Positions 37,201 to 45,345 of a DNA stretch of 64,000 bases are shown here, one piece after another. How positions within the stretch are numbered: position 1 is the stretch's first letter; every line of letters starts with the position of its first letter. The translations under genes and the position numbers were made by a program. This DNA is from Photorhabdus khanii NC19 (GTDB lineage Bacteria; Pseudomonadota; Gammaproteobacteria; Enterobacterales; Enterobacteriaceae): positions 296,947-360,946 of the forward strand of contig NZ_AYSJ01000015.1 in NCBI RefSeq assembly GCF_000517265.1, read 5' to 3'. The notes beneath the pieces are model-generated. The model was given only the letters and a program-made list of their open reading frames with translations. It did no database searches and was not told the DNA's origin.

Positions 37201-40200
37201 AAATGAGTCATCGTTTATCTGTTAATCAATCCGGTAGCCGACACCCAGCATCTGCGCTGCCGCTGACGGCGGGTTCTGCCAGTTTGTATGATCTTGATCA
37301 CGCCCTGCAAGTGGTGCAATGGGGTGACAGGGTGGCGCTGTTACCGGCCAATGAACCACTTCCTTCCGGGCAGGCGGTCGTGCTCGGCATGTTACCGGCG
37401 GTAACGGCAGCCGATCTGGGGGATAACAGTTTCCTCCGGGATTATGGCGTACGCCTGGCTTATTACGCCGGGGCGATGGCAAATGGTATTCATTCAGAAG
37501 AGATGGTGATCGCCCTGGGTCAGCAAGGTATCCTCGGCATTTTAGGTGCTGGCGGGTTGAGCATTCCGCGTATTGCCGAGGCGATTACCACGCTGCGCGA
37601 GCACCTGCCCAACGGGCCATTTGGTGTCAACCTACTGCACAACCCCGGCAACCCGGAGTGGGAAATGGCCTGTGTGCGGTTGTGCATGGAGCACCAGGTC
37701 AGGGTGGTTGAGGCCTCGGCCTACATCAGACTGAGCATGGCATTGGTGTACTACCGTACCTGTGGGCTGAAGCGGCAACAAGATGGCGGCATCCTGTGCC
37801 AAAACCGCATCATTGCTAAGGTATCACGCCGTGAGGTTGCCGAGTGTTTTTTGCGTCCGGCACCGGAAAATATCCTGGAAAAATTGCTGGCTGAGGGGAT
37901 GATTACCGCAGAGCAGGCAGCGTTAGCGCGTCAGGTGCCGATGGCGGATGACATTACCGTGGAAGGAGACTCCGGTGGTCATACTGATCAAGGGGTGTTG
38001 TCCTGCATCTTCCGCTCCGTGGTGCAGCTACGCGACGATATTGAGCATGAGTCCAGCCACCGTTTCCGAGTGCGGATTGGCGCGGCAGGCGGCTTGGGAA
38101 CCCCTCACGCCATTCTGTCTGCTTTTGCCCTCGGCGCGGCGTATGTGGTGACTGGTTCAATAAACCAGGCTTGCGTGGAGTCCGGCACTTCTGAGGCGGT
38201 AAAACAGATGTTGGGCAAGGCGCAGATAGGTGACGTGGCGATGGCACCATCGGCAGATATGTTTGAGTTGGGCGCTAAAGTACAAGTGCTGAAACTGGGC
38301 AGTATGTATGCGGTACGCGCCCAGAAACTCTACGCGCTGTATAAGCAGTACGACAGCTTGGACGTGCTTCCGGCTCAGGACGTGGCTCAGTTGGAAAAGC
38401 AGATCTTCCATAAGCCGCTGGCTGAAATCTGGCAGGAGACGGTGGCTTATTTCCAGCGTTGCAACCTGTCTGCGGTGATTGAAAAGGCGGAACAGCAGCC
38501 AAAGAAAAAAATGGCGCTGCTGTTCCAGTGGTATCTCGGCCAGTCATCACGTTGGGCGATAAGCGGTGAAGCGACGCGCCATATGGATTATCAAATCTGG
38601 TGCGGTTCGGCGATGTGGGCGATGAACGAGTGGCTACAGGGCACGCTACTGGAAGATGTGGCGCAGCGCAAGGTGGCGGAACTTGCCCATCTGCTGATGA
38701 GTGGTGCCGCCTACCTGACTCGCATTGCACTGCTTGAGCTTATGCATGTCACGCTTCCTGAACCGGTTAAGCGGTATGCGCCATTTAACTTATTCAAAGG
38801 TGTGAATCATGCTAACGGCAATTCGACACCACAAACACAGTCGGAAAGTAAGCAATCTATAGACGCAGTAACAAAACTGTCATTGAAAAGTTCAACGGAG
38901 TTTTATAAAAAGTGTTGGGATCTGCTGCCTGGTGGCACTCATTACAACTTCGGCGATCTTGAACGGTCTCTGGTGATCCCGTTCAACCGTGGGCGCAACT
39001 CGCGCGTCTGGGACCTGGATGGTAATGAACACCTCGATCTATTCTGTAAGTTCGGCGCACTGTTTGTTGGTCATCACAATGAAGCCTACAACGAGTCGCT
39101 AATTCAGTACATGGGCAAGATCACGTCGGTGGATACCTGCGATCTGGAAGTGGAAGTGTGTGAAACCATGGTGAAGTACATCCCCTGTGCCGAGATGGTC
39201 CGCTTCTGCCTGAGTGGTACCGAGGCAGTACAGAACGCGTTACGTTTGGCACGCGGCTTTACCGGTAAAAATTGCTTTATTCGTTTCCACGGCCATTACC
39301 ATGGCAATGCCGATAACATGATGGGGTGGTGTAATGCGCAGGATCTTCGCTATCCGGCGCTGGAGCAGTTTCAGGGCGATTTGCCCGATACCTGGGGACA
39401 AGAGAGCGGTTCGATTGCAGGTCAGTCTTTTATGCTGCCGTGGAATGACATTGACGTGCTCGCGACGACTATTGAGCGCTATCACGACGAAATTGCAGCT
39501 GTGCTGATGGAGCCCATCTGTATCAATGGTGGCGGTATTTTCCCGCGTGAAGGCTATCTGGAGAAGGCCAAGGCGCTGTGTGAAAAATACAATATTGTGC
39601 TGATTTTCGATGAAGTTATCACTGGTGTGCGCCTGGGCCTCGGCGGTGCGCAGCAACTGTTGGGCGTCACCCCGCACTTGGCGACCTTTGGCAAGGCGTT
39701 GGGTGGTGGTGCAATGCCGATTTCCGCCATTGCTGGCCGCCGCGACATCATGAACTTGTATACCTGTGGCAAAGTAATTCATACCGGTACTTTCAACGGT
39801 TACCCGCTGGGGCTGGCGGCTATCAAGGCAACCTTTTCACTGATTGAGCGTGATCTGGGTTGTTACGACCGCATGGCCGGCATTACTCGTCAACTTGCCA
39901 ATGTCTTCGTCAAGGCGGCTGAAGCGGTTGATCTACCTCTGGTGATTCAGGGCATGCCAACCGCGCTGGTGTACCACTCCCAGCAGGAGCCGGTCGAGCA
40001 ATCCCTGGGTTACAGAGAGAAGGTAAAGTTCTGCGGCGGTATTATCCGCGAGACGGCTAAACACTACGGCATCCAGTTCTCTCCGTTGTCGCGTATCTAT
40101 TCCAACTTGCTGATGTCACAGGATGATGTGCGCTTCTTCGAAGAACGCATCTTCGATGCCATGGTTAACGCCCGCAAGATTATCGACACTACTTTCAAAG

Positions 40201-40217
40201 AAGGGATTGATACATGA
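37197..40217 (+). CDS. fclE: PfaD-like enoyl reductase fused to class III aminotransferase (fabclavine FclE type)
   Basis: A 1006-residue fusion. Residues about 1-535 are a PfaD-like FMN-dependent enoyl reductase of the nitronate-monooxygenase fold, with GILGAGGLSIPRI near 118 and GDSGGHTDQG near 257. Residues about 560-1000 are a PLP-dependent class III aminotransferase like glutamate-1-semialdehyde aminomutase: LPGGTHYNFG, the FDEVITGVR motif, and the PLP lysine K833 in FGKALGGGAMP. The pairing implies that a synthase-made chain has keto or aldehyde groups aminated, giving a polyamine; this is the logic of fabclavine/zeamine assembly. The start overlaps the previous stop (ATGA). No separate pfaB-type acyltransferase gene is present in the cluster. 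Confidence 0.85.
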   Translation: MKMSHRLSVNQSGSRHPASALPLTAGSASLYDLDHALQVVQWGDRVALLPANEPLPSGQAVVLGMLPAVTAADLGDNSFLRDYGVRLAYYAGAMANGIHSEEMVIALGQQGILGILGAGGLSIPRIAEAITTLREHLPNGPFGVNLLHNPGNPEWEMACVRLCMEHQVRVVEASAYIRLSMALVYYRTCGLKRQQDGGILCQNRIIAKVSRREVAECFLRPAPENILEKLLAEGMITAEQAALARQVPMADDITVEGDSGGHTDQGVLSCIFRSVVQLRDDIEHESSHRFRVRIGAAGGLGTPHAILSAFALGAAYVVTGSINQACVESGTSEAVKQMLGKAQIGDVAMAPSADMFELGAKVQVLKLGSMYAVRAQKLYALYKQYDSLDVLPAQDVAQLEKQIFHKPLAEIWQETVAYFQRCNLSAVIEKAEQQPKKKMALLFQWYLGQSSRWAISGEATRHMDYQIWCGSAMWAMNEWLQGTLLEDVAQRKVAELAHLLMSGAAYLTRIALLELMHVTLPEPVKRYAPFNLFKGVNHANGNSTPQTQSESKQSIDAVTKLSLKSSTEFYKKCWDLLPGGTHYNFGDLERSLVIPFNRGRNSRVWDLDGNEHLDLFCKFGALFVGHHNEAYNESLIQYMGKITSVDTCDLEVEVCETMVKYIPCAEMVRFCLSGTEAVQNALRLARGFTGKNCFIRFHGHYHGNADNMMGWCNAQDLRYPALEQFQGDLPDTWGQESGSIAGQSFMLPWNDIDVLATTIERYHDEIAAVLMEPICINGGGIFPREGYLEKAKALCEKYNIVLIFDEVITGVRLGLGGAQQLLGVTPHLATFGKALGGGAMPISAIAGRRDIMNLYTCGKVIHTGTFNGYPLGLAAIKATFSLIERDLGCYDRMAGITRQLANVFVKAAEAVDLPLVIQGMPTALVYHSQQEPVEQSLGYREKVKFCGGIIRETAKHYGIQFSPLSRIYSNLLMSQDDVRFFEERIFDAMVNARKIIDTTFKEGIDT

Positions 40218-40323
40218 GTCGGCAATTGCCGTCATCACTGGTGCGGCAGGCGGTTTTGGTTCGGTGGTTGTCGAGGTGCTGCTGGATATCGGCTATCTGG
40301 TGACCGCGGAGGATATGCACTAA
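40214..40323 (+). pseudogene. 5' remnant of a short-chain dehydrogenase (FclF-like position)
   Basis: Just past the aminotransferase stop, one frame reads AIAVITGAAGGFGSVVVEVL and then LLDIGYLVTAEDMH before a stop at 40321. TGAAGGFG is the NAD(P)-binding TGxxxGxG motif of short-chain dehydrogenases. The overlapping ATG at 40214 is in another frame, so at least one indel lies at the start, and the rest of the roughly 250-residue protein is missing. In related clusters a reductase gene follows at this place. Its loss may block or change the last reduction step. Confidence 0.7.
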
Positions 40324-40448
40324 GCTGGACGATCGTTCTGGCATATTATTTATCCAGGCAGCAGCAATTTGCCTTGCTATTAATATGCCAATCCTGCTTT
40401 ATCCCAGAGGAAATCTGAGTCAATGTCGATTGTTTACTGTATGAGTTT

Positions 40449-40475
40449 CCCCGTTTCAGGTTTGATGAAACGGGG
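40449..40475. terminator. strong hairpin between convergent units
   Basis: CCCCGTTTC and GAAACGGGG make a 9-bp perfect stem with a 9-base loop, placed between the end of the synthase operon and the dehydrogenase fragment on the other strand. There is no clear U-tract on either side. A bidirectional transcription stop is the likeliest role. Confidence 0.45.
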
Positions 40476-40505
40476 AGTGTACTTGCTCTGATAATTTTGA
40501 TTTTT

Positions 40506-40832
40506 TTATTTCCCTCCGGCCAGGTCAATAAAATTCCCGGTGACGTATGAAGCTTCATCTGACAACAACCAGGCTATAGCTTGTGCGACTTCCTCCGGTT
40601 GTCCGCCACGTTTCATCGGCAGGGAATTTTTTACCCGTTCAACCCGGTTTGGCTCGCCGCCATTGGTGTGCATATCAATATAAATAAATCCGGGGCGAAC
40701 GGCATTTACCCGAATTTCCTGATCTGCGACTTCCAGAGACAGACCGATAGTTAAAGTATCAATTGCGCCTTTCGATGCCGCGTAATCAATATATTCATGC
40801 GGTGCTCCCAGCCGGGATGCTGCTATAATAGT
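40506..40832 (-). pseudogene. 3' fragment of a short-chain dehydrogenase (YgfF-like)
   Basis: The minus-strand frame begins abruptly near 40832 with AASRLGAPHEYIDYAASKGA, which contains the catalytic YxxxK, and continues through VNAVRPGFIYIDMHT and QAIAWLLSDEASYVTGNF to a stop at 40506. This is the C-terminal 100 residues or so of a classical SDR. No start codon or N-terminal nucleotide-binding half is present upstream. It is not the other half of the plus-strand remnant, whose N-terminus is of a different SDR type (inference from style). It marks a recombination scar. Confidence 0.8.
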
Positions 40833-41213
40833 TTTCCATATATTAGAATTAAAGTCACTATAATGTAATTATTTTAATTTTTTCTCTAACTGTTTGTAAT
40901 TAAATATAAAATAATTGATATGTTCTATTATTCCTATTGTGAATAGGGTTGAGGATATTTTTATAGTTAATTGCTGTTTCGCAAGATACATAATTGTCTT
41001 GGATAAAAATAACATTTTCTAATATTATTGTAATGCTGTGTTTATGTTTCTGATTATATTAAGTTAAACTTTTTTATATGTGATTTTTATTCTGAAAATT
41101 CAGCTAATATATAGTGTTTTATTATTATTGAATGGCGCTTTTGAAATGTAATATATAATTAATGACCTTCAAAAGCGTTTTTTATTTGAAAATTTTATGA
41201 ATTCAAGGTTGAT
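40833..41213. other. AT-rich gene-free junction
   Basis: About 380 bases of very AT-rich sequence between the truncated dehydrogenase and the immunity gene array. No open frame of note, repeat or RNA gene was recognised. It may mark the border of an inserted segment. Confidence 0.4.
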
Positions 41214-41528
41214 TTATTTATCCTTTTCAAGGTGTTTATTCATATAACTTTGCATTATTTTTGATGACTGATTCAGATGTTCTAATATGGCGCTAATAGT
41301 TTCCCATAACTTTGGATCAGTTGCATCATAATGACGGCTGCTAAAACATCCTTTTATATTTTTAGCGTCACGGATAAGATGATTAATATTGTCTAATAAT
41401 ATTAGCGGTGCAATATTAAGAAAGTTTCCTTGCAACTCATTGAATATTTTGTGAAATGATTCAAAATCATTATTATCAATAGCATTTTTCAGCTTATCTA
41501 TGTACTGCAATTTTTCTCTCATTTCCAT
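41214..41528 (-). CDS. immunity-like protein 4, divergent, 104 aa
   Basis: Last gene of the immunity array. It keeps the C-terminal pattern DPKLWETISAILEHLNQ, which parallels DLWETTALDFLNHVS of the upstream genes. Its N-terminus (REKLQYIDKLKNAIDNND) lacks the YFNQD motif the others share. It probably protects against a related but different toxin, or has drifted. An AGAGGTGAA ribosome site precedes the ATG, as in its neighbours. Small and acidic, it should be cytoplasmic. Confidence 0.7.
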   Translation of the reverse strand: MEMREKLQYIDKLKNAIDNNDFESFHKIFNELQGNFLNIAPLILLDNINHLIRDAKNIKGCFSSRHYDATDPKLWETISAILEHLNQSSKIMQSYMNKHLEKDK

Positions 41529-41573
41529 TATATTTCACCTCTTTATTTACTGTCATATTAAAAATTACTATGA

Positions 41574-41918
41574 TTAGTCATCTTTATCCAAATATTCTTG
41601 TGCTAATTTGGATACATGATTTAGAAAATCTAATGCAGTGGTCTCCCATAATTCAGGAACAAATTCATTATAATTTAAACTATCAAAATCTTTTTCTACG
41701 TCATCAGAATTACTGATAAAAATTCTAATCTCTCTTATTAAGCTTATTAAGCTTATTAAGCTTATTAAGCTTATTAAGCTTATTATGGTTATTGGATATT
41801 GACAATTTAGATAGTCATCAATTATTTCATCTATTGTTTCGCCAAATAATTGATAATCTTGATGAAAATAAGTGAGCATTAAATCATCTATATATTTCCT
41901 TTCTATTTCTTTTTCCAT
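41574..41918 (-). CDS. CdiI-type immunity protein 3 with an ISL repeat, 114 aa
   Basis: It shares YIDDLMLTYFHQDYQLFGE at the N-terminus and PELWETTALDFLNHVSKLAQ at the C-terminus with its upstream neighbours. In the middle, a run of five Ile-Ser-Leu triplets is encoded by a 9-bp repeat at the place where the others have a helix such as KKLIKDIDYFIRN. The repeat replaces or lengthens that helix. The AAAGAGGTTCA ribosome site is conserved in the array. Confidence 0.75.
   Translation of the reverse strand: MEKEIERKYIDDLMLTYFHQDYQLFGETIDEIIDDYLNCQYPITIISLISLISLISLISLIREIRIFISNSDDVEKDFDSLNYNEFVPELWETTALDFLNHVSKLAQEYLDKDD
41735..41779 (-). repeat. 9-bp tandem repeat in an immunity gene
   Basis: Five uninterrupted copies of TTATTAAGC (plus strand), followed by a partial sixth, encode Ile-Ser-Leu repeats. 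Copy number can change without a frameshift. Confidence 0.92.
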
Positions 41919-41961
41919 TTCATTGAACCTCTTTGTTATTGTTGCATTAAGAATACTATGA

Positions 41962-42567
41962 TTAGTTATCGTTATCTAAATAATCTCGTACTCTTTTTGA
42001 TACATGATTTAGAAAGTCTAAAGCAGTAGTTTCCCATAAATCAGGGTTAAAATCATAACGATATAGTTCTTTGAATTCTTTTTCTAAATCTTTAGAATTA
42101 TGGATAAAAGACTTGATCTCCTCTAATAATTCTCTTTTCATCCCTTTAGTTGTTGTTTCAAGATAGTCATTTATCGTATCGTCAATCTCTGGACCAGATA
42201 TTATTTCGCAATCTTGATTAAAATAAGCGCCTATTAAACGATTGAGTTCCATTTTGTCTCCATTGAATTCTAAATAATCTTGTACTCTTTCCGATACATG
42301 ATTTAGAAAGTTTGAAGCAGCAGTTTTCCATAAGTCAGAATTAAAACTATGGCGATACAGTTCTTTGAATTCTTTTTCTACATCCTCGGAATTACGGATA
42401 AAGTAATCAATATCTTTTATTAGTTTTTTCATAAGAAGGGGAGGTTCGCTATTTATATACTCAGTTATTACCTCATCTATTGTTGCTTCACCAAATCTAT
42501 TACAATTTTGGTTAAAATAAGCACCTATAAAGTTATCTAAGTATTGTGTTTTAGTTTCTCTTTTCAT
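41962..42567 (-). CDS. double-domain CdiI-type immunity protein 2, 201 aa
   Basis: This protein is two immunity domains in tandem. Residues about 5-98 (NFIGAYFNQNC to LNHVSERVQDYL) and about 105-198 (NRLIGAYFNQDC to LNHVSKRVRDYL) align along their whole length. The second half is closest to the neighbouring single-domain protein, including MELNRLI. A fusion of two tandem genes is the simplest origin. Proteins with this YFNQD pattern belong, as far as I can tell, to the contact-dependent-inhibition immunity group that neutralises RNase-type toxins. It lies 44 bases after the previous gene. Confidence 0.78.
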   Translation of the reverse strand: MKRETKTQYLDNFIGAYFNQNCNRFGEATIDEVITEYINSEPPLLMKKLIKDIDYFIRNSEDVEKEFKELYRHSFNSDLWKTAASNFLNHVSERVQDYLEFNGDKMELNRLIGAYFNQDCEIISGPEIDDTINDYLETTTKGMKRELLEEIKSFIHNSKDLEKEFKELYRYDFNPDLWETTALDFLNHVSKRVRDYLDNDN

Positions 42568-42611
42568 TGAATTAAACCTCTTTATTTTCTGTTGTGTTAA
42601 GAATGTTTTAA

Positions 42612-42917
42612 TTATTCATCTTTTTCAGGGTGTTCATTTAAAAATTCCTGCGCTCTTTTAGAGACGTAATTTAGAAAATTAAGCGCAGTAGTGTCCCATA
42701 AATCAGGATAAAAATCAGAATCAGAATAAACAAGTTTAAACTCTTTTTCTACGTCTTTTGAATTGTAGATAAAAGAGTCAATTTCCTCTATTAGTTTTCT
42801 TTTCATCTCTTTATTTGTAGTATCAAGGTAGTCATTTATTACGTCATCAAGCTCAGGGCCAGATGTTATATCAAAATCTTGATTGAAATAAGCGTACATT
42901 AAACGATTGAGTTCCAT
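42612..42917 (-). CDS. CdiI-type immunity protein 1, 101 aa
   Basis: First gene after the effector, so the most likely cognate immunity protein. It starts MELNRLMYAYFNQDFD and ends with the shared DLWDTTALNFLNYVSKRAQ pattern. Earlier starts exist (ATG at 42929, TTG at 42938, the latter overlapping the effector stop). The ATG at 42917 was chosen because GGAGAG sits five bases upstream and the equivalent domain in the next gene begins at the same residue. It is acidic and all-helical by appearance. Confidence 0.78.
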   Translation of the reverse strand: MELNRLMYAYFNQDFDITSGPELDDVINDYLDTTNKEMKRKLIEEIDSFIYNSKDVEKEFKLVYSDSDFYPDLWDTTALNFLNYVSKRAQEFLNEHPEKDE

Positions 42918-42934
42918 TTTTCTCTCCATATATT

Positions 42935-43804
42935 TCAATTAGGTTTTGGAAATGCGGTTAATATATAGTAAGGCTGTCCATTATATTCAGAGTGAATTAA
43001 AACGACTCTGACTTTATATAACTTTTCTACATTTTTTGATCCTCTAGTCACACTAATTCCAATCGGGGTGCTTGAAATATAATCTATCTCTAATCTTAAT
43101 CCTTTTGGGGCATATTTTAACATGGAAGTTATTCTGATTTGATTATTTCTTAAGATTTTTGAAATCACTGTCTCTGCGGTTTTTATATCATAAAAAGAAC
43201 TTGATACTTCTATATTTTTATTTGTTAAAAACCTCGCCCTCAACTCCTGCTCCGATAACCCAACATGTTTAGCCAAAGTATGACCACCCGGTTTTAACCC
43301 TGTCTCTGACTCATGTTCAATTAATTTAATTCTGCCTACTCGTACCGAGGCAACCCTAACAGCTCCCACTATTGAAGCAAATGATAACGGTACAGCAATA
43401 TCAACGGTAAGACCTATTTCAGACGCGGTATAGTCATCAGCACCAAATTCTTTCGCTAAATCTACCGCCGCACGATAAGTTTCCGTCATTGTTTCTCTGC
43501 CGGTTATCATTTGACTGGCAGAAGCATTCATGACGTCAAGACTATGTGCCCCGACAATAACACAGGCCGCTTTAGTTAGCGTTGTCGGGTCGGGTGCAAG
43601 GCAGAGACCACCTGCACCAATAAGTTCAACCACCCCGGCGGCTAAACCAGCCCCACCTAATATTCGGTTACTCCAGGTTTCCTCTTCAGTAACGGTATTA
43701 TCCGACAGAATCGCTGCCAACTGAACCGGCGATAAAACAATGCGTAACCCATTTTCAGATTCTGAATCAACAGCATCATCAGTCAAATAATTGGCGTTAT
43801 TCAT
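42935..43804 (-). CDS. T6SS effector with C-terminal RNase A-like toxin domain, 289 aa
   Basis: Residues 1-160 resemble the carrier region of Hcp-linked effectors: GLRIVLSPVQLAAIL near 19-33, glycine- and alanine-rich stretches that could cross a membrane, and VRVGRIKLIEHES. Residues about 170-289 match the bacterial RNase A-like toxin domain known from CdiA C-termini: GGHTLAKHVG with His175 and His180, ELRARF, and a C-terminal YYILTAFP with a Tyr and Thr near the end. The predicted role is to cleave RNA in rival bacteria. It starts two bases after hcp and is followed by the immunity array. It is a free-standing protein rather than an Hcp extension. The family assignment is by motif, without a search. 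Confidence 0.8.
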   Translation of the reverse strand: MNNANYLTDDAVDSESENGLRIVLSPVQLAAILSDNTVTEEETWSNRILGGAGLAAGVVELIGAGGLCLAPDPTTLTKAACVIVGAHSLDVMNASASQMITGRETMTETYRAAVDLAKEFGADDYTASEIGLTVDIAVPLSFASIVGAVRVASVRVGRIKLIEHESETGLKPGGHTLAKHVGLSEQELRARFLTNKNIEVSSSFYDIKTAETVISKILRNNQIRITSMLKYAPKGLRLEIDYISSTPIGISVTRGSKNVEKLYKVRVVLIHSEYNGQPYYILTAFPKPN

Positions 43805-43806
43805 GG

Positions 43807-44286
43807 TTAATAGATCCTGTCATCCCAGAAGCTGTAAGAACCCGTTGAACAAGCAAGATTGTTCCAGGTGATATTCTTGTAAGTAAAACAGATAACTTCT
43901 TGTGGTGTGCCTGAATTATTGTCTTTGGAGTGCGGGTAATTGGTTTTTATGCTGGATATAAAAGCATAGCCTAGCCTGATAGAATAGTATTTTTCTAACC
44001 CTCCGGTTGGTGATGTTCGGTACAATTCAAATAAACATTCCAGTTCTTCATTTTCAGAAAAACATTGCGCCAGTAAAGGAGAAGATTTATCGATAGGCTT
44101 TATTATCATGACCGGGTGATGAGAAGCATGTTGCTCTCGGGTCATTAAATGTTGAAGAGTATAAATGAAAATTTCATTTTCATGACCATGCTGGTAATGA
44201 TTGCCGATAGAATTTAAGGAGCCGCAGCCAGCGGAGATTAAACCCTGTTTTTTACCTTTCAGTGTTAAGTAAATTATATTCGCCAT
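43807..44286 (-). CDS. hcp: Hcp-family type VI secretion tube protein, 159 aa
   Basis: Typical Hcp sequence: MANIIYLTLKGKKQGLISAGC at the start, HENEIFIYTLQH, TREQHASHHPVMIIKPIDKSSPLL in the middle and SYSFWDDRIY at the end. Hcp hexamers stack into the tube that the T6SS fires, and small effectors ride inside them. No other T6SS structural gene is present here, so this is an orphan hcp-effector-immunity module that depends on a secretion apparatus elsewhere. It precedes the effector gene by two bases on the same strand. Confidence 0.93.
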   Translation of the reverse strand: MANIIYLTLKGKKQGLISAGCGSLNSIGNHYQHGHENEIFIYTLQHLMTREQHASHHPVMIIKPIDKSSPLLAQCFSENEELECLFELYRTSPTGGLEKYYSIRLGYAFISSIKTNYPHSKDNNSGTPQEVICFTYKNITWNNLACSTGSYSFWDDRIY

Positions 44287-44662
44287 ATTGGTTGCTCCTT
44301 ATACTGTTTATTCGATTCTCCTGTAGGGTGTGTGGAAAAATCAACCAAAAATTTGTAAATTTGAAATAATTTACATTAATAAGGCGGATACAAAAGGAAT
44401 ATGGCGAAGAAATAGGGTCAATATTATCAATGCCATCAGGTTATTTATCTTTTTATATCATATGGTTAGTGATAATGAGATGGTTATTTTTTCATGAAGA
44501 GAGGTTTATAAAGATATTTTTAATTCTGTGATTTGCATATCAGGAAATACGTGGTTTTTAAATGCCACGATTGTCATAAAATCAAAGTATAAAATGGAGT
44601 TTAAGACCGACAGGATATTCAGGTAGCATCTGATAGTTGCTACCTAACTGTTCGAAATTATT
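44287..44662. other. spacer upstream of hcp
   Basis: 376 AT-rich bases with no recognisable gene. It should contain the promoter of the hcp module (reading left) and the 3' trailer of the small membrane protein gene. A GGTTGCTCC stretch just before hcp supplies the ribosome site (GGAGCAACC on the coding strand). Confidence 0.4.
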
Positions 44663-44980
44663 TTAAATACATACCATGAGTCTGATAAAAAACCGCCATA
44701 TCCAATATCCCAGTAACGTAAATGTAATGACATTAAGGGAACGTGATTTGAATCTTTTCTTTGCAGTTGCATAAATTAATGGCGATATAATCAGTAAGCA
44801 TGTTGGTGCAAATAGATCACGGTTATCATCTATAAGCGCGCTATAAATAGCACAGATGTTATTTAAATCCTTACCAACTACGTAGTGTTCTTCTTCTAAA
44901 TAAGACATCAAAAATATAAATAACGCGCAAAAAATGGCATAACTGATATTTAAAACCAAAGCGATAGCTAATCTGCTCAT
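44663..44980 (-). CDS. small integral membrane protein of unknown function, 105 aa
   Basis: Three hydrophobic segments are visible (about residues 4-26, 55-71 and 82-103) separated by an acidic loop (YLEEEHYVVGKDLNN). No family recognised. The size and topology recall colicin-type immunity proteins, and its place beside an effector module would suit that, but this is conjecture. It reads in the same direction as hcp, with a 376-base gap. Confidence 0.55.
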   Translation of the reverse strand: MSRLAIALVLNISYAIFCALFIFLMSYLEEEHYVVGKDLNNICAIYSALIDDNRDLFAPTCLLIISPLIYATAKKRFKSRSLNVITFTLLGYWIWRFFIRLMVCI

Positions 44981-45345
44981 TCTGAAATTCTCATTATTAA
45001 ATGCATTGTCTTTTCTCTATTTCCACAAATAGTAAAATAGCGGTTTTTCCTTAGCATCGGCACTCCGGTCGCCATTAACTTATCCTTAATAGTTCCAGTA
45101 AGTCGTATAACTCCAGTATATTCATAATTTTAATTCTGGGAAGAGATTTTGTAACAAAAATGATTAAATTTGGGGTGAGTTGATAGCAGAAAATATAAAG
45201 ATTTGAAAAAAAGATAGCGAAGTAATCATCACCTCATTTGTAGTTTAAAGTAAAGATTTTCGTTCGATATTAAAACTTTCAAGTTTCATATTTTCCTTAC
45301 GGTTAGAATAAAAAGTGCCTATCTTGCTATAAATAGTATTGGTGT
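44981..45345. other. spacer between the small membrane protein gene and hpaA
   Basis: 365 AT-rich bases, no open frame of interest. This is where hpaB would be expected in an uninterrupted hpa locus; instead it is the right border of the accessory block. No repeat or target-site duplication was recognised. Confidence 0.4.

Noticed and set aside
41214-42917. regularly spaced similar segments that might suggest a CRISPR-like array
   Set aside because: The units are whole genes of about 300-600 bases with ribosome sites, not short repeats with unique spacers.
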